Assembly (NCBI GenBank): GCA_002410555.1
Contig: DHSR01000037.1
Coordinates: 1-56,053, forward strand
Reading direction: 5' to 3'
DNA from: Bacteroidales bacterium UBA5281
Lineage (GTDB): Bacteria > Bacteroidota > Bacteroidia > Bacteroidales > Lentimicrobiaceae
Length of the DNA stretch: 56,053 bases
Shown: positions 42,397 through 51,130 of the stretch, piece after piece
Layout of the letters: the number at the start of each line of letters is the position of its first letter
Position numbering within the stretch: the first letter of the stretch is position 1
Translations under genes and position numbers: made by a program
The notes under the pieces: generated by a model
Database searches by the model: none
Seen by the model: the letters and a program-made list of their open reading frames with translations, nothing else
What the model was told of the DNA's origin: nothing

Positions 42397-43686
42397 TTAA
42401 AAATCTCCGTTCAGGGTTACCATACCCACCCCTACGGTATTGTTGGTGGCTTCATCAATAATGATCATGGATCCGGTGCGTCGGTTTTGTCCGTAATCAT
42501 CAATAAATAAAGGACTGGTGGTACGCATGGTAATGCAGGCGATGTCGTTCAGACCTACCTCGCCATCCTCTTTGATACGTTCCAAAGTATTGACATTCAC
42601 TTTATACTCTACAGACTTTATGATGCAGCGTACATCGCGGGTAGTGTGTTTAATGGCGTATTTCCCGTTTATTTGCAAGGGTTTTTCATTCATCCAGCAC
42701 AGCATCACTTTCAGGTCCTGGGTTACCTTAGGCATGTTATCCGGTTTCACCAGCATGTCTCCTCTGCTGACATCTATGTCGTCATCCAGGGTAAAGGTAA
42801 CCGACATGGGTGCCCAGGCTTTTTCAAGTTGCGCCTTATAACTCTCTATGGTTTTGATTTTACTTTTAAACATGGATGGCAGAGCCACCACTTCATCGCC
42901 AGGTTTAAACACCCCACCGGCTACCCTGCCGGCATACCCCCGGTAGTCGTGAAACTGATCCGAAAGTGGCCGGATAACATATTGAACAGGGAAACGGCCA
43001 TCCTCCATATTGTGGTCATTTCCAACCGGGATTGTTTCTAAAACCTGCAACAAGGTTCCACCTTCATACCAGGGCATGTTTACCGAAGGCTCCACCACAT
43101 TATCACCGTGCAGTGCACTGATTGGCACATAGGTAAGGTTTGGAATATGCAGTTGCCTGGAGAAGGCAGTAAAATCTTCTTTTATCTTCAAAAATCGTTG
43201 TTCGGCAAAATCCACCAGGTCCATTTTGTTTACACAGATGATAACATGAGGTATCTGCAACAGTGAAGCAATATAGCTGTGTCTGCATGTCTGCTCAGTG
43301 ACTCCGTTGCGGCCATCAATCAGGATGATTGCAGCATCGGCGGTAGATGCACCGGTAACCATGTTGCGCGTGTATTGAATATGACCGGGGGTATCGGCAA
43401 TGATGAATTTACGCTTAGGCGTAGCAAAGTAACGGTAAGCCACATCAATGGTGATGCCCTGCTCGCGTTCAGCCCGCAATCCATCGGTAACCAGGGCCAG
43501 ATCGAGGTGTTCGGTTCCCCGTCTTAAACTGGCGCGTTTAACGGCTTCAAGCTGATCTTCAAAAATGGATTTACTGTCATACAACAGCCGTCCTATAAGG
43601 GTGCTTTTCCCATCATCCACGCTGCCGGCGGTTGTAAACCGCAGCAACTCCATATCGAGGTATCCTTTTGATGAAAATTTACTCAT
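42397..43686 (-). CDS. cysN: Sulfate adenylyltransferase subunit 1 (GTPase)
   Basis: A 429-residue GTPase subunit of ATP sulfurylase. The G motifs are GSVDDGKST (residues 21-29), 'DTPGHIQYTRNM' and 'NKMDLVDF'; two beta-barrel domains follow. GTP hydrolysis drives adenylyl transfer from ATP to sulfate by CysD. It is the stand-alone form without a fused CysC kinase domain, consistent with the separate cysC in the operon. It is the last gene, 46 bases after cysD. Confidence 0.95.
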   Translation of the reverse strand: MSKFSSKGYLDMELLRFTTAGSVDDGKSTLIGRLLYDSKSIFEDQLEAVKRASLRRGTEHLDLALVTDGLRAEREQGITIDVAYRYFATPKRKFIIADTPGHIQYTRNMVTGASTADAAIILIDGRNGVTEQTCRHSYIASLLQIPHVIICVNKMDLVDFAEQRFLKIKEDFTAFSRQLHIPNLTYVPISALHGDNVVEPSVNMPWYEGGTLLQVLETIPVGNDHNMEDGRFPVQYVIRPLSDQFHDYRGYAGRVAGGVFKPGDEVVALPSMFKSKIKTIESYKAQLEKAWAPMSVTFTLDDDIDVSRGDMLVKPDNMPKVTQDLKVMLCWMNEKPLQINGKYAIKHTTRDVRCIIKSVEYKVNVNTLERIKEDGEVGLNDIACITMRTTSPLFIDDYGQNRRTGSMIIIDEATNNTVGVGMVTLNGDF

Positions 43687-43732
43687 TGTTTATACGCATT
43701 AAGTCGGTAAATTGCAATTTGCAGTGATAATA

Positions 43733-44641
43733 TTAAAAATAGCCTTCTTTTTTCCGGTCTTCCATGGCGGCTTCAGAACGTTTATCATCGGCCCGGCCAC
43801 CTCTTTCAGTAATCCGGGTGGCTGCTATTTCCTGAATGATTTCTTCCAGGGAGTTTGCAGTGGAAAGGGTTAATCCGGTACAGGAAACATCACCTATGGT
43901 ACGGCATCTTACGGTTTTGGTTTCGTAAAATTCACCCTCCTTCAGGGTCATAAACGGGTATTTGGCCAGCCATACTCCGTCGCGGTTAAACACTTCCCGC
44001 TGATGGGTGAAGTAGAGTTCAGGCAATTCAATATTTTCTTTAAGGATATATTGCCATACATCCATTTCCGTCCAGTTGCTTATGGGGAAAATTCTGAAGT
44101 GTTCGCCTATATTTTTCCTTCCGTTAAAGATATTCCACAACTCAGGCCGCTGATTCTTAGGATCCCATTGTCCGAATTCATCACGATGAGAGAAGAACCG
44201 TTCTTTGGCCCGTGCCTTTTCTTCATCGCGGCGTCCACCGCCAATGGCTGCATCAAACTTATATTGTTCAATGGTGTCGAGCAATGTAGTGGTTTGCAAT
44301 ATATTGCGGCTGGCGGTAGCTCCTTTTTCCTCTACCACCCTGCGCTGATCAATACTTTGTTGTACACTTCCTACAATGAGTGTGGCTCCCAGTTTTTTCA
44401 CCAGGTTATCACGGTAAACGATGGTTTCATCAAAATTATGGCCCGTGTCAATGTGTAAGAGCGGGAAAGGGAAAGGCCCGGGATAAAAAGCTTTCATTGC
44501 GATGTGTACCATAACAATTGAGTCTTTCCCTCCGCTAAAAAGCAATGCCGGGCGCTCAAACTGAGCTGCTACCTCGCGCATTACATACATTGATTCAAAT
44601 TCGAGTTCCTCCAGATGGGTCAGATTGTATTTTGAATTCAT
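43733..44641 (-). CDS. cysD: Sulfate adenylyltransferase subunit 2
   Basis: A 302-residue PP-loop ATP pyrophosphatase that makes APS from ATP and sulfate together with CysN. The PP-loop is SGGKDS at residues 36-41. 'HIDTGHNFDETI', 'GGRRDEEKARAKERFFSHRDEFGQWDP' (in parts) and 'FPISNWTEMDVWQYI' are characteristic of CysD and distinguish it from PAPS reductase. It overlaps the end of cysC by 4 bases (ATGA), indicating translational coupling. Confidence 0.96.
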   Translation of the reverse strand: MNSKYNLTHLEELEFESMYVMREVAAQFERPALLFSGGKDSIVMVHIAMKAFYPGPFPFPLLHIDTGHNFDETIVYRDNLVKKLGATLIVGSVQQSIDQRRVVEEKGATASRNILQTTTLLDTIEQYKFDAAIGGGRRDEEKARAKERFFSHRDEFGQWDPKNQRPELWNIFNGRKNIGEHFRIFPISNWTEMDVWQYILKENIELPELYFTHQREVFNRDGVWLAKYPFMTLKEGEFYETKTVRCRTIGDVSCTGLTLSTANSLEEIIQEIAATRITERGGRADDKRSEAAMEDRKKEGYF

Positions 44642-45219
44642 GTGTTTTTTGATATTAATGGTAAGACATATTCAAGCAGTTGTTGAACATTATGCTCAGG
44701 TGTATTCAAATGGGTATTTATCTCCACATCAGGATCAACCGGATTTTCAAACGGAGCACTTACGCCGGTAAATGAGGTAATTTCCCCCCGTCGGGCTTTG
44801 GCATACATGCCTTTAATATCCCGTAATTCACAAACCTCCACAGGAGAATTTACGTATACCTGAATCAGGTTGCCGTTGCCTATAATCTGTTGGGCACGCT
44901 CCCGCAATTCAAGGGTTGGGGTGATAAATGCATTGATGGTGATGATGCCTGTTTCCAGAAACAGTTTGGATACTTCAGCCACCCGCCGTATGTTTTCGTT
45001 GCGGTCGGTATCACTAAAACCCAAATCACTACATAATCCACGACGCATTACATCACCATCAAGCATTCTAACCCTAAAACCTGCGCTCAGGAGTGCCTGT
45101 TTCAAGCCCAGCCCTAAAGTTGTTTTGCCCGAACAGGGCAATCCTGTAAGCCAGATTACCTTTGCGTTTTGCTCTAATCTGTTTTTTAAAAACAATTGAT
45201 TTATCTGTGGATTAACCAT
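44638..45219 (-). CDS. cysC: Adenylylsulfate kinase
   Basis: A 193-residue APS kinase that phosphorylates APS to PAPS. Walker A is GLPCSGKTT (residues 26-34). 'LDGDVMRRGLCSDLGFSDTDR' and 'VYVNSPVEVCELRDIKGMYAKARRGEI' (in parts) are family motifs. It is the first gene of cysCDN. A -7 box TAGCTTTG (plus-strand 45246-45253) lies 26 bases upstream on the minus strand. Neither PAPS reductase nor sulfite reductase genes are in the window, so PAPS could feed assimilation elsewhere or sulfotransferases. Confidence 0.95.
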   Translation of the reverse strand: MVNPQINQLFLKNRLEQNAKVIWLTGLPCSGKTTLGLGLKQALLSAGFRVRMLDGDVMRRGLCSDLGFSDTDRNENIRRVAEVSKLFLETGIITINAFITPTLELRERAQQIIGNGNLIQVYVNSPVEVCELRDIKGMYAKARRGEITSFTGVSAPFENPVDPDVEINTHLNTPEHNVQQLLEYVLPLISKNT

Positions 45220-45373
45220 ATCTCATGCTGCCATCTATGAGGGTGCAAAGCTAATATAAATTTCGTTTGCCGGATGCTTTTCCATTTCTCATGGGCAGGG
45301 TCGCCTAAATTGTTTGGCGCAGAATCGTTCGTAAATCAACCCCGGATAAACTGTAATTAAAGCGGCTTTAATA

Positions 45374-45401
45374 AAAGAAGCTGCCAATTGACAGCTTCTT
45401 T
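45374..45401. terminator. Orphan terminator-like hairpin
   Basis: Perfect 10-bp arms with the 8-base loop CCAATTGA. On the minus strand it ends in TTTTATT. No gene ends close by on that strand; rsmI stops about 470 bases before it. Confidence 0.5.
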
Positions 45402-45777
45402 CTTAACACACACTATGAGATATCCGGTTTGCACCGGAAAGAGTTAACCGTAAAACCGATTGTGGGAAACGGCCTGACGGTTAATATCATTTAAATGAAA
45501 TTATTTATCAAATGCTGTGCCTTTGTTTTATCTTACTCATTATCTTATCCTTATAAAAACATATATTCATATGTTCTGTACGGATTCGGTCACAGTATTG
45601 TTCGTTAGCTTGCAATGATGGGACGATAAATGTATGATGAATGTTACAAAATGGGGGGGCTAATATTTGGAGAATTCTTATCAGAATGAAGAATGAGTGT
45701 GCTGATCAAAGAATTTCCTCATTCACAAAATATGAGGCAGGCGGCTGAAGAGAGTGGTGCTCCCGATCAACGGATTC

Positions 45778-45805
45778 TCATTCCGCTTCGCTGCATTCGG
45801 AATGA
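45778..45805. repeat. Intergenic CATTCCG/CGGAATG hairpin repeat
   Basis: TCATTCCG (45778-45785) and CGGAATGA (45798-45805) flank 'cttcgctgcatt'. Related fragments ('atcattccaaacgaagtgacga' at about 45840) lie nearby. The motif resembles common dispersed intergenic repeats that I recall from Bacteroidota. Confidence 0.45.
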
Positions 45806-45874
45806 CAGGTACCTTATTTTTTTAAAGAAGTGAGGAAATTATCATTCCAAACGAAGTGACGAATTTCTACGGGC

Positions 45875-46573
45875 CTATTCCTCTTTATTATCCAGCTCTT
45901 GCTCCGGGTTTTTCTCTCCCACCACAATCACAATTTCACCTTTAGGTGGATGGGCAGTATAGTGGGCGGCCAGTTCACTCAGTGAGCCACGCCGGTTTTC
46001 TTCGAATAGTTTGGTCAGTTCGCGCGACACACATGCTTTGCGGTTGCCCAGATGGGCACAGAGTTGTTCCAGCGTTTTCACCAAACGGAATGGTGATTCG
46101 TAAAGCACGAAAGTACAGGGCAGGGTTGCCAGGAAATTCAATCGTGTTTGCCGACCTTTTTTATGTGGCAGAAAACCTTCAAAATAAAACCGGTCACAGG
46201 GCAGGCCTGAATTAACCAGGGCCGGCACAAAGGCTGTGGCTCCGGGCAAACATTCCACTTCAATACCCTGCTCCACACAGGTTCGTACCAATAAAAACCC
46301 GGGATCAGAAATACCGGGCGTACCCGCATCGGTCACCAGAGCCACCGATTCGCCAGCCGATATACGATGGGCAATGGTTTCAGCCATTTTATGCTCATTG
46401 TGCATGTGGTGGGATTGCATGGCATTGCTGATGTTAAAATGCTTTAGCAACAGGCCTGTTTTGCGGGTGTCTTCCGCCAGAATAAGTGATACTTCTTTGA
46501 GCACACGTATGGCCCTTAAAGTCATATCTTCGAGATTGCCGATGGGCGTAGGTACAAGGTATAATCTGGCCAT
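45875..46573 (-). CDS. rsmI: 16S rRNA 2'-O-methyltransferase RsmI (C1402)
   Basis: A 232-residue tetrapyrrole-methylase-fold enzyme that methylates the ribose of C1402 in 16S rRNA. It begins 'LYLVPTPIGNLEDMTLRAIRVL', followed by 'LILAEDTRKTGLLLKHF', 'VALVTDAGTPGISDPGFLLVR' and 'LPGATAFVPALVNSGLPCDRF', all hallmarks. The length is shorter than that of E. coli RsmI because the small C-terminal domain is absent, which is common in this phylum. The M28 peptidase ends 31 bases upstream on the same strand. Confidence 0.94.
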   Translation of the reverse strand: MARLYLVPTPIGNLEDMTLRAIRVLKEVSLILAEDTRKTGLLLKHFNISNAMQSHHMHNEHKMAETIAHRISAGESVALVTDAGTPGISDPGFLLVRTCVEQGIEVECLPGATAFVPALVNSGLPCDRFYFEGFLPHKKGRQTRLNFLATLPCTFVLYESPFRLVKTLEQLCAHLGNRKACVSRELTKLFEENRRGSLSELAAHYTAHPPKGEIVIVVGEKNPEQELDNKEE

Positions 46574-46604
46574 AGAATTGCAATTTTATGTATTTTGAAG
46601 TTGC

Positions 46605-47879
46605 CTAATAAGCATTCAGGAAATCAATGAGCAAACGTGTGATGTCTTCGAATTCTGAAAGAGGTAATTTTGCCGCGATATCGTTAATGTTATGATACTC
46701 CGTGTATTCCTTACCAAGCGCATAGATGAAAACGGCAGGTATACCAGCCATAAAGAATGGACAATGATCACTGTTGCAGCTCTCTCCACGGGGAGCTACT
46801 TTAAGAATATATTCATTGTCAGCATTGATGCGAACCAGACGATTGTAGACCCCGGGATAATGATTGCTGTTGACTACAGTAATGCCTTCACTGCCAGTAC
46901 CCACCATATCAAGGTTGATCATCAGTTTAATCTGCTTCAGCGGGAAAAGTGGATGGCTGGTGAACCATGAAGAACCTTTCAAGCCCATTTCTTCCCCTGC
47001 AAAGGCCATAAAAACAAGGGTATATTCAGGCGGGGAAGTGACAAAGTGTTTTGCCAGAGTAAGCATCATGGCCACTCCGCTTGCATTATCATTGGCTCCG
47101 GGAAAAAAGGTTTCACTTCCCATCATACCAAGATGATCATAATGTGCACCAATAACTACGATAGAATCGGGGAAGCGTGTACCTGGCAGATACCCGATAA
47201 CATTGGAAACGGGATATGCCGGTAAAAATTCAGACTGTACATTGATTTCAAGTTTTTTAAATCCTCTCTTACGGGCCTGGTGACTGATGTCTATTACCGG
47301 GAAATCCTGGGGCGCTGCTCCCGAAAAAATACTCCATACAAGCGGCTTGTCGCGTAAAACAATATAACCTGCAGCTCTAACAAAATTTGTCTGAAGCAGA
47401 GAATCGGCTATATTTTTATGGATTTTCAATATTTTTTCATCGAGCATCAAAAATTTACCATTTGTTTTCCGCTTTATATACCGCACAAACCTCTTCTCGT
47501 TGCTAACAGCCCTGGGAGAAACAATTTTATACCTGCCATTTACCGTGGGTGAGGTAGCTCTAATCAGATAATCCTTACCGGGAATAAGGACGTTTCCGTC
47601 AGCTACTAACTTCATTTTCCCTGGAAAGGAATTCACGGGCAAAGTAAAATGTTGATGATATCCACCTTTTAAAGCGTTGACACCTAATTGTTTGAATTGA
47701 GATTCAATGAAAAGAGCTGCCGTCGCGCTTCCATTCTTTACATAGCCCCGCCCTGCCATTCCGGGTGCACATAAACTATCAATCACGTTACGGGCAAACG
47801 ATAAGTTCTGGGCTTTGACAGTTACCGCCGAAAGCAGCAATAAACAAAATGTTATTTTCAACCGGCCATTTAATGACAT
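46605..47879 (-). CDS. M28 family zinc aminopeptidase, exported
   Basis: A 424-residue protein with a signal peptide of about 23 residues. A protease-associated-like N-terminal portion is followed by the M28 catalytic domain. Zinc ligands and catalytic residues are visible: His in 'IGAHYDHLGM', Asp in 'PGANDNASGV', the Glu pair in 'FAGEEMGLKG', Asp in 'INLDMVGTG' and His in 'CNSDHCPFF'. It should release amino acids or small peptides in the periplasm or outside the cell. It lies between the proline-rich protein (12 bases upstream) and rsmI, probably one transcript. Confidence 0.92.
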   Translation of the reverse strand: MSLNGRLKITFCLLLLSAVTVKAQNLSFARNVIDSLCAPGMAGRGYVKNGSATAALFIESQFKQLGVNALKGGYHQHFTLPVNSFPGKMKLVADGNVLIPGKDYLIRATSPTVNGRYKIVSPRAVSNEKRFVRYIKRKTNGKFLMLDEKILKIHKNIADSLLQTNFVRAAGYIVLRDKPLVWSIFSGAAPQDFPVIDISHQARKRGFKKLEINVQSEFLPAYPVSNVIGYLPGTRFPDSIVVIGAHYDHLGMMGSETFFPGANDNASGVAMMLTLAKHFVTSPPEYTLVFMAFAGEEMGLKGSSWFTSHPLFPLKQIKLMINLDMVGTGSEGITVVNSNHYPGVYNRLVRINADNEYILKVAPRGESCNSDHCPFFMAGIPAVFIYALGKEYTEYHNINDIAAKLPLSEFEDITRLLIDFLNAY

Positions 47880-47891
47880 TTTTGCAGGTGT

Positions 47892-48788
47892 TTACATATA
47901 ACGTCTTGCCACATAAGTACGTAACAACTCAAATGATGCATCATTATCCTCCCAGCCATGCTGTATTTTTAATGTAAAGAGTGCGGCCAGGGCTTCATCA
48001 CTATTCTGGCATTGGTTCAGGTGTGAAATGGCTTCATTATATTCACTGGTTGAGCCCTCGAAAAGATCATTCACAAACTGGAATTTCTCGTTTATGCCAA
48101 TATTGGCTTTAAGATCGGCTATGGGCTTCAGATGAATACTGTCTGCCAGTGAAAAATCTTTACGGGTAGCAGTAATTTTATCGTTTATGCTCGGCGTGTC
48201 GTTCTTGAGTTTATCACCGATTGTGGTTGAGGCAAAAAGATCGCCGGTGGAGGCAGTAGATTTAGACCTTGGCAATGAAAGATTTGGTGCCGGCGGTTCA
48301 GGCGATGGCAGTGGAGCCTTCACCGATACAGGTTCAGAAGGAGGAGCTGGCACTGCATCAGAAAAATCTCTCCCGGGGGAGGTGGTTCTCTCCGGTGAAG
48401 CTAATGTTTGCGGAGCAGCAGTCGAAGCTGCCTCCCCGCCGGCAGGAGGCGGAGGCGCAATTTTCTCTACCTCATACGGGGACTTTACGGGAGGCGGTTC
48501 CGGTGCCAGTGGCGGTGGCGGCAATATAGGTTCCTGATTATCTGTCGCTTTGCTTTTTTCATCCTCAACTACATCCGGCACCTCAGCCTGAGCATCTACA
48601 TCTTCTTCCACCGGTATTTGCCGTGGCAGTGACTGACGATAATTTTCAATTTTATCATAAAGCAGACTTAGCTTTGCCAACAATATGTCCACCTCTATGG
48701 CTGTCTTCACCTTATTGTCTATCAGCCGGTCAAGTTTTACATGAAGTTGGTCTGAAAGCCGTGCAATTTCCTGTCTTAATTCGTTCAT
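47892..48788 (-). CDS. Proline-rich protein with N-terminal coiled coil and conserved C-terminal domain
   Basis: A 298-residue protein I do not recognise by family name. Residues 1-55 are predicted helical ('LSDQLHVKLDRLIDNKVKTA', coiled-coil-like). Residues about 80-185 form a low-complexity Pro/Ala/Ser/Glu linker with PPPP runs. The C-terminal 100 residues are ordered ('FQFVNDLFEGSTSEYNEAI', then a Trp-containing 'HGWEDNDASFELL'), and I recall a similar tail in Bacteroidota hypothetical proteins. No signal peptide or membrane helix is seen. It is divergent from tdk and first in a unit with the M28 peptidase and rsmI. Confidence 0.8.
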   Translation of the reverse strand: MNELRQEIARLSDQLHVKLDRLIDNKVKTAIEVDILLAKLSLLYDKIENYRQSLPRQIPVEEDVDAQAEVPDVVEDEKSKATDNQEPILPPPPLAPEPPPVKSPYEVEKIAPPPPAGGEAASTAAPQTLASPERTTSPGRDFSDAVPAPPSEPVSVKAPLPSPEPPAPNLSLPRSKSTASTGDLFASTTIGDKLKNDTPSINDKITATRKDFSLADSIHLKPIADLKANIGINEKFQFVNDLFEGSTSEYNEAISHLNQCQNSDEALAALFTLKIQHGWEDNDASFELLRTYVARRYM

Positions 48789-48834
48789 GTTCGTAAATAA
48801 TTACTTTTATTTTATCATTAAACGTTCAAAGGCT

Positions 48835-48842
48835 TATTTTTG
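48835..48842 (+). promoter_or_regulatory. tdk promoter -7 box
   Basis: TATTTTTG matches TAnnTTTG and lies 99 bases before the tdk ATG. No clear -33 element was found. Confidence 0.4.
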
Positions 48843-48941
48843 TACATTTATCGGGCATTAAAAATAAGTCCTGTATTCTCATATAACCCGAAAGGGTGAT
48901 TTTGGAGGTTAAAAGTAACAGAAAAACCAATAAGCGGGCCA

Positions 48942-49556
48942 ATGTTTTTAGAAAACGACCGTAATTTAATACAACGCCGGGGTTGGATCGAAGTCATCTG
49001 CGGTTCTATGTTCTCGGGTAAAACCGAAGAACTTATCCGCCGGCTCACCCGGGCACGCATTGCCCGGCAGCGGGTCGAAATTTTTAAACCCTCTATAGAT
49101 ACACGGTTTGATGAATTAAAAGTGGTTTCTCACAACGAAAATTCCATCAACTCTTCACCGGTGCAACACTCTTCTCAAATATTACTTTATGCCAACGAGG
49201 TAGATGTAGTTGGAGTAGATGAAGCCCAGTTTTTTGATGATGAGCTGGTTGAGGTATGTAATAAGCTGGCAGAAAGTGGTATACGGGTAATAGTGGCGGG
49301 CCTTGATATGGATTTTAGTGGTAAACCATTCGGACCCATACCTGCGCTTATGGCCACCGCTGAATATGTCACGAAGGTTCATGCTATTTGCATGCAATGC
49401 GGCAGCCTGGCACATTATTCTCACCGCAAAACCGATGAAAAAAAACTGGTGATGCTCGGAGAAACCGACACCTACGAACCCCTATGCAGAAGTTGTTATC
49501 AGCGCGCCAGGGCACAGAATAAAAAACCGATCATTGACACCGCCCCGAAGGACTGA
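48942..49556 (+). CDS. tdk: Thymidine kinase
   Basis: A 204-residue type II thymidine kinase. The P-loop is GSMFSGKT (residues 21-28). The Walker-B-like 'VGVDEAQFFDDE' and the two zinc-binding CxxC pairs ('CMQCGSLA' and 'CRSCYQRA') are present. It phosphorylates thymidine for salvage into dTTP. Length and motifs are normal. It stands between a divergent proline-rich gene and the cyclophilin pair, which has its own promoter box. Confidence 0.95.
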   Translation: MFLENDRNLIQRRGWIEVICGSMFSGKTEELIRRLTRARIARQRVEIFKPSIDTRFDELKVVSHNENSINSSPVQHSSQILLYANEVDVVGVDEAQFFDDELVEVCNKLAESGIRVIVAGLDMDFSGKPFGPIPALMATAEYVTKVHAICMQCGSLAHYSHRKTDEKKLVMLGETDTYEPLCRSCYQRARAQNKKPIIDTAPKD

Positions 49557-49576
49557 GCAGTTTGTCCACTTTTTTG

Positions 49577-49584
49577 TAATTTTG
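49577..49584 (+). promoter_or_regulatory. Cyclophilin pair promoter -7 box
   Basis: TAATTTTG lies 20 bases before the ATG at 49605. A TTTG is present at 49561-49564, but only 12 bases away, too close for the usual -33. Confidence 0.45.
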
Positions 49585-49604
49585 CACAGTTTATTTGAGT
49601 TTTT

Positions 49605-50459
49605 ATGAAAATTAGGTTTTTTCTTCTTTTGTGGCTGTTTTCTTATCCCCTGCTCATCGAGGCACAGGCACTGGAATCGAAAACTGACACCCTCTTTCTT
49701 ATTTACACCCCTGAAGGTAACATTACCCTCAGGCTTTACAATGATACCCCTGAACACCGCGACAATTTTATAAAGCTGGTGAAAGCCGGCTTTTATGACA
49801 GCACGCTGTTTCACCGCGTCATCCCTGCTTTTATGATTCAGGGTGGCGATCCTGATTCCAGGAATTGCCCCAAAGGTAAGGAACTGGGTAATGGCGGCCC
49901 GGGTTATGACATTCTTCCCGAAATTACCCCCGCACACTTTCATCGTCGCGGAGTGCTGGCTGCCGCGCGGGAAGCCGATAAGCTCAACCCTCAGCGGCTC
50001 TCTTCAGGCTCCCAGTTTTATATTGTACAGGGAAAGATACAAACTGAAGCAGAACTAGATAGAATTGAAAAAGAAAATGCATCTTTGGGCAAACAGCAGA
50101 TTTTTATCGAGCTCATGAAAAATCCAGAAAACATCCGGTTGAAAAACCGCTTCTTTTCGCCCGATGCAAAAAAAGACACTGCCAGCTTTCATCATCTGCT
50201 CGATACCCTTAATCTGTTGATAGAGCAGGAATACAATCGGCGACCTGCTTTTCGTTTTACCGAAGAGCAACGTAGAATATATACCACCCAAGGGGGCACA
50301 CCCCATCTTGATGGTAAATATACTATCTTTGGCGAAGTTGTTGATGGCATGAGTGTTGTAGATGCCATTGCTGATGCAGAAACCGATGAAAATGACCGCC
50401 CTCTTACCGATATTCCAATAAAAATAACTTTGATTACCCATAAAAAAACTGAACCATGA
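49605..50459 (+). CDS. Exported cyclophilin-type prolyl isomerase with large insertion
   Basis: A 284-residue protein with a signal peptide of about 23 residues. Cyclophilin motifs include 'TLFHRVIPAFMIQGGDPDS', 'GVLAAAREADKLNPQRLSSGSQFYI' (in parts) and 'DGKYTIFGEVVDGMSVVD'. Between the 'FYIVQG' and 'GGTPHLDG' motifs it has about 86 residues, where its neighbour has 30. The extra piece is charged, probably helical ('EAELDRIEKENASLGKQQI', 'LLDTLNLLIEQEYN') and may be a partner-binding arm. It overlaps the next gene by 4 bases (ATGA). It should assist folding of exported proteins. Confidence 0.92.
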   Translation: MKIRFFLLLWLFSYPLLIEAQALESKTDTLFLIYTPEGNITLRLYNDTPEHRDNFIKLVKAGFYDSTLFHRVIPAFMIQGGDPDSRNCPKGKELGNGGPGYDILPEITPAHFHRRGVLAAAREADKLNPQRLSSGSQFYIVQGKIQTEAELDRIEKENASLGKQQIFIELMKNPENIRLKNRFFSPDAKKDTASFHHLLDTLNLLIEQEYNRRPAFRFTEEQRRIYTTQGGTPHLDGKYTIFGEVVDGMSVVDAIADAETDENDRPLTDIPIKITLITHKKTEP

Positions 50460-51109
50460 AAAAATTAAGTTTGCTGATATCAATAGGCATCTTTCTGATT
50501 GCCGCAGTTAACTTTACGGATGTAAGCGCACAGACTGCTGCCGCAAAGCCCACCAAAATTCTGATTGAAACCGATTATGGAAACTTGACCGCCGTGTTGT
50601 ACAACGAAACGCCTCAACATCGTGATAATTTTGTGAAACTCATAAAACAGGGCTGGTACAACGGCTCTATTTTCCACCGGGTAATCAACCGTTTTATGAT
50701 ACAGGGTGGTGGACAGGGCACTCAGGCCAACGACCCGGGTTATACCATTCCTGCTGAATTTAACAGCAAATATTTTCACAAAAAAGGCGCTTTGGCGGCT
50801 GCTCGTAAACCCGATCAGGTAAACCCCAAAAAAGCATCTTCAGGATCACAGTTTTATATTGTGCAGGGTCAAATCCTTCAGGATCAGCAATTGGATATTT
50901 TCGAGAAACAAACGGGTAAGAAAATCAGTGCTGAACGCCGAAAAGTATATAAAACCATAGGAGGAACGCCTCACCTGGATGATGATTATACCGTTTTTGG
51001 GGAAGTAATCAGCGGGCTGGATGTAATTGATAAAATTGCTGCCGTTCAAACCGCCGCCGGTGATCGTCCGGTAAAAGACGTTAAAATGAAAATTACCGTG
51101 ATTAAGTAA
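50456..51109 (+). CDS. Exported cyclophilin-type prolyl isomerase
   Basis: A 217-residue protein with a signal peptide of about 26 residues ending in VSAQ. It shows the cyclophilin core: 'GSIFHRVINRFMIQGGGQGT', 'KGALAAARKPDQVNPKKASS', 'GSQFYIVQG' and 'DDYTVFGEVISGLDVIDKI'. It is a paralogue of the upstream gene and lacks that gene's long insertion. Its start overlaps the upstream stop by ATGA, so translation is probably coupled. The two may differ in client range. pheS starts 21 bases after the stop. Confidence 0.94.
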   Translation: MKKLSLLISIGIFLIAAVNFTDVSAQTAAAKPTKILIETDYGNLTAVLYNETPQHRDNFVKLIKQGWYNGSIFHRVINRFMIQGGGQGTQANDPGYTIPAEFNSKYFHKKGALAAARKPDQVNPKKASSGSQFYIVQGQILQDQQLDIFEKQTGKKISAERRKVYKTIGGTPHLDDDYTVFGEVISGLDVIDKIAAVQTAAGDRPVKDVKMKITVIK

Positions 51110-51130
51110 ATCTCCATTCCCACAAGCTTA

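Larger units (their letters stand above)
45220..45874. other. Long intergenic region with hairpins
   Basis: 655 bases with no credible gene. It contains the cysC box (45246-45253, minus), a perfect hairpin AAAGAAGCTG/CAGCTTCTTT (45374-45401) and, toward rsmI, several degenerate 'cattc..gaatga' motifs including TCATTCCG/CGGAATGA (45778-45805). This looks like accumulated intergenic repeats. Confidence 0.5.

Noticed and set aside
48187..48537. Glycine/serine-rich 116-residue plus-strand ORF
   Set aside because: It is the antisense of the proline-rich linker, which by codon symmetry gives Gly-rich products.
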